A stretch of 64,000 nt of DNA from contig OY744472.1 in the NCBI GenBank assembly GCA_963556145.1, positions 4,774,001 through 4,838,000 on the forward strand, read 5' to 3'. The position numbers and the translations under genes were made by a program. This document shows positions 59,038 to 64,000 of this stretch, piece by piece; within the stretch, counting starts at the first letter, position 1; every line of letters starts with the position of its first letter. The notes below the pieces were generated by a model that had not been told where the DNA came from, ran no database searches, and worked only from the letters and a program-made list of their open reading frames with translations. This stretch comes from Hygrocybe punicea (lineage: Eukaryota > Basidiomycota > Agaricomycetes > Agaricales > Hygrophoraceae).

Positions 59038-59171
59038 TCAACGCCATAATGTTCTCCAGTTCTGCATAGATTATTTTTTCGATCTCTTCTCTTTACTTAC
59101 AATTTTTTTCATCCAACCGATACCCATAGTTATAGAAAATTTCTTGGACAATACATGGACAATAATGATAG

Positions 59172-60904
59172 TTACTCTTCGTCAGAACTACTTTCCTGAT
59201 CTGTAAAGTCAGCATATTCCAGAACAGATTCGGAAACACCAGATTCCGCTCGTGTATGATTAGGGAATCCCGGTTCTCCGTAGGGGCCAACTACATTGTC
59301 GCCATTTCGTAATTCCCGAAGTCCGGAAAGAAGGGGGACACCATCATTTGCTATCCTTTGCGTCTCCTGATGAGATTCTAATATGGGTGTAAGTTCGGCA
59401 TTGCCCAGTGCACGAAAAGCCTGCAATAGTTGGAGATAGACGACCCAGAATGAACTAGATGAGACGGGTGGCCTCCCAATGCCGGCATAGAGGCCATGCA
59501 CACGCTCCTCGAATGGTGGAGGCACGAGTTGGAAGACCGGGTCTTCAGGAGGAGCGTAGAGCCTTTCGGCTTCATCTAGCAATGATGCCGGAACAACCAC
59601 CTAGAATGGGTATGAGACGGCATTGAACGCTATACGACTACATTCATACCTTGAAGTCCAATGCACCATATTGTTCGGGATGCAGGCGAATGAGCTCTGG
59701 TATTCCATGAGGAAGGATCTTTTTCTTGTCTCGGCGTGGCGCTGTTTGGTTCCGCTGTATAACCCATCTGTCGAGTTCAGCTTGAATCCATGGTATCGCG
59801 AGCCACCTAAAGACGAAACTGACCAAAATGTTAATGCTAAGAAACCTCAAAATAGGACACACTCACTTTTCGAGTGGATCACTAGCGTCATACCACCCAC
59901 TATTCACACCATGATCAAGGATATTCTCGAAGCCGGGCGTAAAATCCCGACGAAAGATGGACCAATTTGCCTCGGACTTAACATTATGCTTTTCCCTCAT
60001 CCATCGGTGTTGTAGGGTGTCGCTGAGAGTGGGATCAAGCCGGTGGCGTATCAGAGTTTGTGAATTGGCGACACCAAAGTTTTCTGAACCAGGATCGCTT
60101 TGAGTTACTAGCGGAACTCCTTGATAACATCAGGAGATGAAGTTTTGCAAACAAGGAATCATGGACACGTTACCCCCTGTTTTCCGAGCAGCTTCGATGT
60201 AGAAGCTGGTGATCAGCTTCGGATTTTTGTTGGTCCACCAGACTTTCAACCAGTTGTTGTACGACATGAATGGGTCAACACTGTTATGGAAATAAAGTCC
60301 AAAACGTAACCATTTATCGTGTTGGTCTTGACACCAGATATCATTCACTCCGGCACACCAGAAGCGTTTTCGCTTGAAGCGGTTATGGCGGCGTCCTTCA
60401 ACAGCATGTCGTTCAGTTGAAATGAGAAAATTTGATATCAATGCCCTGTGGCATAAAAAATCAATATATAGCAGGATGTTTAAAACTGGTACATTACCGT
60501 GAAACACGCATGCCATACTCTTGTCGGAGGTTCTTGCGGATGTTTTCGCTACCACGCTTCGGGAACCGCCTGCGTATCTCCTCTATTGCTCCTGAGATTG
60601 AATCAAATGTATGGTTCTGTTGACGGGTGCTCTTTAAATCCCACTTCCGCCTGAGACGCTTGACCGTTGATGCACTGTTGATTGTTGAGGTTGTAATCTG
60701 TATTACGAAGAAAGCGTAATAGGAGGTACTCAACCTGAGCCCATATTGCTCCGTATCGAAATGATAAAGACATGACGACGCAACCTTCTTGTCGTTTAGA
60801 CCGAGATTGTAGTAGAACAACAGGAGCTCGCGTAGCTCGTCCTCGGGAGCTTGGAGTGTGTCAGCCAGAAAGAAAGAGATGGAATGAAAAACGACTGACG
60901 GCAT
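59172..60904 (-). CDS. DDE integrase-domain protein, 489 aa, six exons
   Basis: Minus-strand exons 60735-60904, 60498-60674, 60174-60445, 59867-60119, 59650-59818, 59172-59600 sum to 1470 nt exactly. The N-terminus is a helix-turn-helix-like region (YYNLGLNDKKVASSCLYHF; SASTVKRLRRKWDL). The catalytic core shows VNDIWCQDQHDKWLRFGL, VPLVTQSDPGSENFG, LQHRWMREKHNVKSE and LPHGIPELIRLHPEQYGALD, the pattern of retroviral-type integrase (rve) proteins abundant in mushroom genomes. The C-terminal 140 residues end in an acidic Ser/Glu tail. It is probably a transposase/integrase gene or a domesticated relative. Its end faces the alpha-kinase gene tail to tail, 134 bp apart. Confidence 0.88.
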
Positions 60905-62548
60905 GGCTTGTATTGGTTTTTCTGGTTCACCTTGGTCATGGGTGAGAAGAAAAGACGGCGTGTTTCACAACACGTGCCTGCAATTGTTGTCAAGATTCCA
61001 CGATAAAGCAAAGATCACCGACTTGCTATCCCACTGCCGGACGCTATCACCAGCTTTGCTCAAAGACCAAACCAGAGCTTGCCATATGAAGTGAAAGCAT
61101 CAGGGCGAATCTACGCAAGAGCAGAATCTTCAAGAGCATTTATCTAATTCAACATTTCACAAACGGGAGTATCCAAAAATTTTCATTATTCTCCTCTAAC
61201 AACCACTCCCATCATGGCAATTTCATCACCCAGATCAACATCACCTGCAAAACTGTTAGCCCTGATAATTTCAATGCAAGAAACGGAGGGGCAAGCAAGG
61301 GGGGGGGAAACTCACGGATACGCGCCATATTCACATTATCCATTTGCTTACAATGATTCTCCACCGCCGTTGCGAACTTCGGCCTGCACAGGAACTAACG
61401 ACGCTTCGGGAGACCCTTCACTGCTGCGTTGGATGTCAAACGATCGGAGGGAGAGAGGGAGGGGCGACAATCCGTCGTTCTCATTCCCCATGCCCGAAAG
61501 TTGGGCTGGGGCCGATAGAAGTGCCGGAGAGTCGAACGATAGGAGGGCCAGGGCGAGTGGGGATAATTGACCGTCGTTTTTGATGCTCAGACATAGCGCT
61601 GAGGTGGGTGGGAGCGTCAACGAGTTGAACGATCGAAGGTTGAGTGTGAGTGGAGAAAGTTGGCCGTCTTCGTTTGAGCCAACGCCTGCAAGTTGGGCCT
61701 GGGCAGATAGAGGCCCCGGCGAGTCGAACGATAGCAGGGTGAGCGTGAGGGGAGATAGAGGCCCCGGCGAGTCGAACGATAGCAGGGTGAGCGCGAGGGG
61801 AGATAACAGGCCGGATTCGTTATTGCCGTTGGCGTTGGCCATGGCTTGGGTGGGATTGTTTGGGGTGGATAGCGGCGGCGGCGAGTCGCTTTGTGCCTCG
61901 AGCACCAGTGTGGATGAGGTAGAGTGGTGGGACATTAGATTGTTGTTTGGGAGTGTGAGTGTTTAAAGCGCGACCGCGACCCAAAACGTGCAAATAAAGT
62001 GCGCGAACTACGGCTATTGCTAGGTGAGTGTTTCTCCTTTATCTAAGTAATATCTGATAGATTCTGTACACAACAGACCCGACGTCACTAGACTTCGGCG
62101 ACGTCGTTCGTCTCACCAACCGAATGGGCGTCGACAAAGTCACCCGAATACCCGCAACGTCTTGAGGTGCAAGCCCATATGTGACACCTCCAACAAACTG
62201 AAGCTGGTGTGGCCGGCGAAGGGTTTTGAGGCCTCCTACTAAGTTCCAGGACTCTCGAAGTATAGATTCATGATTGTCTAATAGCAATTCCACATATCTT
62301 TTACTCAATAGTCTGGTGGTAATCTGATCAAGCCTCAGTCTTATATCAGAATTTATTGCTATGAAGATACTTGTACATGAAGACACTTGATGCTATGAGG
62401 ACACTTGTTAAACGCTACGAAGACACTACTATATTACTTGTATGCGGAACACTTATCATTGGTGGAGTGTCCTGGGTCCTAACGCCATGCCGCGTCTGAC
62501 ATTGAATATTGCGTTACAAAAAAGGGCTGATCACTGTTGCTTTCCATA
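60749..62548 (-). repeat. Duplicated block A, right copy
   Basis: 1800 bp, the inverted counterpart of 53638-55429. Here the block runs without a break into the complete integrase gene at one end and into the alpha-kinase tail at the other. Confidence 0.95.
61348..61935 (-). CDS. Ser/Pro/Leu-rich repeat ORF, right copy (195 aa)
   Basis: Same as the ORF at 54251-54838 except for Thr in place of Ala in the second LSPLALTLLSFDSPG unit. It lies about 440 bp upstream of the integrase gene on the same strand. Confidence 0.45.
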   Translation of the reverse strand: MSHHSTSSTLVLEAQSDSPPPLSTPNNPTQAMANANGNNESGLLSPLALTLLSFDSPGPLSPLTLTLLSFDSPGPLSAQAQLAGVGSNEDGQLSPLTLNLRSFNSLTLPPTSALCLSIKNDGQLSPLALALLSFDSPALLSAPAQLSGMGNENDGLSPLPLSLRSFDIQRSSEGSPEASLVPVQAEVRNGGGESL

Positions 62549-64000
62549 CTTTTTCTTCGACTTCCTTCCAGCTGGCCCTCCACCCTCAGTTATCTCCCCT
62601 TCCTCGGCTAAGAACAGGCTGCCGCACTCCTGGCCTAAAACCTCCAACGCTTGCTCTTGCTGTAGCCTTTCCAACATCAATCCAGGTTTCAAGTGAGCCT
62701 TCAGTGCTGGCTTGATAGGAGATAGATCATAGAATTCACAGAACTTGTTGCAAATATGATCATCTCCGAAGTAGGTGAAGGAGGCCGCCAAATTCCCATC
62801 AGCGAACACACGCTCAGGTCCGAGGTCACTTTTGATACAAAGTAGGCATCAGAATACATAAAGAACAAGTAAAACTTACGGCGAAGTGATTATTTGTGGA
62901 TCAGAGAGTAAAGTGAGACCTCCTGTGAGAAGTTGAATGTCAGCATGATTCTTGGCGACAAAACAATATTGTATACCTTGTTGATCAGAAACAAAGACAT
63001 GATGCTGAGTCTCGAGCATTTGGACGTGCTGAGCAAATGACAAGAATAGACCAACGTATTCCCTCTTTGAGTCCAGCTGCGGAAGAGGAGCTGCCGAAGT
63101 GTTGTTGATATACTTGAGGAAATCTCCGTCTGATCCATCAACGACTTCCTCCAATAAATAAGCATCTCGTTTATTGTTACTAGCCACCGCCAATGCTACG
63201 TTGACATAACGCATCTTCAGTACAGGAAAGGGTGGCTTTCCTCGAGTCCAGTTTTCCTTTTCCATAAACTCGTATACGAGGCGCATCAGAGCTGAAGCCC
63301 AGCGTGAACAGTTGATTTCGGTGGTCAGTAATTCAGCTTGTTTAGGACCTTCAAATATAATTCGAGAATCCGACGTTCGGCTGTTACAAAATGCCTGCTT
63401 GACACAAACGGCAAGAGATTCCGAGCCTGGAAAGACCGGCTTGTTGGTATGACCAAAGTACGCCACTTTGCAAGCGCCAGAAATGGGGTCGTTGGTATTG
63501 AACGTGAGGATGATGGGGAAACCTTTGTCCACGAGGAGAACAGGGGCCTTCGGCTTTGCAATAAGGTGATCAATGGAAGGGAACTCCGTTGGGTAAACCA
63601 TGCATTCCGTGATTTTGAGGTCAACTTCGAAACAGATGAGTTGTCAGGGCCATTAGTGCATGTTGATCCACTTACATATCCCTTGCATAGCTTTCCGACC
63701 TGGTGCTTTTTGTGCTTGCAACGCATGCCTCAGTCGAGAAGTACTGGTGGTACCTGTGCTGGTGACTGATTGTAATGCCAGTGAACGGGTTCGAGGGACA
63801 TCGGAAGAGTTGTCATCGGCTGATAATTCGGCATGCTGTCGTTTGGGCCTGGGTGGAGCTGCAATTTCTTTCACTTCTGCGACAAGCTGAATGACAGTCA
63901 ATCAACCAGACATTCTTCGGTGCGTTTGCATACCTGTAATGGCACAGAGTCGTCTCGGATACTGTTGGTATGTGCAATTTCATATAGTTCATGTGATATT
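62531..64000 (-). pseudogene. Alpha-type protein kinase, second copy, altered 3' end, runs off the window
   Basis: The minus strand from 64000 to 62549 repeats exons 4 (part) to 8 of the alpha-kinase gene with the same splice sites. At 62548 the sequence switches to block A, so the protein ends KSKKKYGKQQ-stop instead of KSKKKRV-stop. The catalytic part is intact in what can be seen. The 5' part lies outside the window, so it may be a full gene; it is marked pseudogene because its natural 3' end is gone. Confidence 0.8.
62549..64000 (-). repeat. Duplicated block X, right copy
   Basis: Inverted counterpart of 57577-59028; continues past the window edge. Confidence 0.93.

Noticed and set aside
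1..64000. CRISPR arrays, bacterial operons, riboswitches, tRNA or rRNA genes
   Set aside because: The window is fungal nuclear DNA. No regularly spaced repeat arrays other than the coding TPR array, and no rRNA or tRNA genes, were noticed. A tRNAscan run would settle the tRNA question.

Overview
The window looks like a piece of a basidiomycete genome, most likely a mushroom-forming Agaricomycete. Genes are cut by many short (about 48-60 bp) GT-AG introns. Families expanded in these fungi are present: NACHT NLR-like proteins, an AAA ATPase with an N-terminal DUF7025-like region, an alpha-type kinase, F-box/LRR fragments, an SRPK-like kinase and a DDE integrase-domain protein. No bacterial features were seen.

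Layout. (1) 1-20,300 is transposon territory: a broken non-LTR retrotransposon ORF1 (minus strand), a nearly intact Copia element with matching LTRs and a GTAGA target duplication (6782-11753), a non-autonomous hAT-type element (13023-14131, 8-bp duplication ATAGTCTC), and a second, decayed Copia element (14149-20292, CCAAC duplication) that carries another hAT-type element inside its reverse transcriptase (17438-18797, AGCAGCCG duplication). (2) 20,678-28,715 holds a nine-exon NACHT NLR-like gene (minus) and a seven-exon DUF7025/AAA ATPase gene (plus), divergently arranged. (3) 29,086-41,328 is a complete nitrate assimilation cluster: nitrate reductase and nitrate transporter (both minus), then nitrite reductase (plus) sharing a 353-bp divergent promoter with the transporter. 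Together they import nitrate and reduce it to ammonium. (4) 42,565-43,167 encodes a small cysteine-rich secreted protein. (5) 43.8-56.1 kb is a mixture of gene fragments (SRPK-like kinase, F-box/LRR, CSN3, HEM13, BRR2) around one apparently intact NACHT-TPR NLR-like gene (47,427-51,545) whose C-terminus is 15 nearly identical 46-residue repeats. (6) 53.6-64 kb is a recent, rearranged inverted duplication: a 1.8-kb block (53638-55429 and 60749-62548) and an alpha-kinase gene (56574-59037, and 62531 to the window end) each occur twice in opposite orientation, with a complete six-exon integrase-domain gene between them (59172-60904).

Exon models were built by hand from splice sites, frame continuity and remembered family motifs. 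Five of them (NLR 1608 aa, AAA 644 aa, alpha-kinase 699 aa, integrase 489 aa, NACHT-TPR 1307 aa) sum exactly to multiples of three, which supports them. No database search was run.
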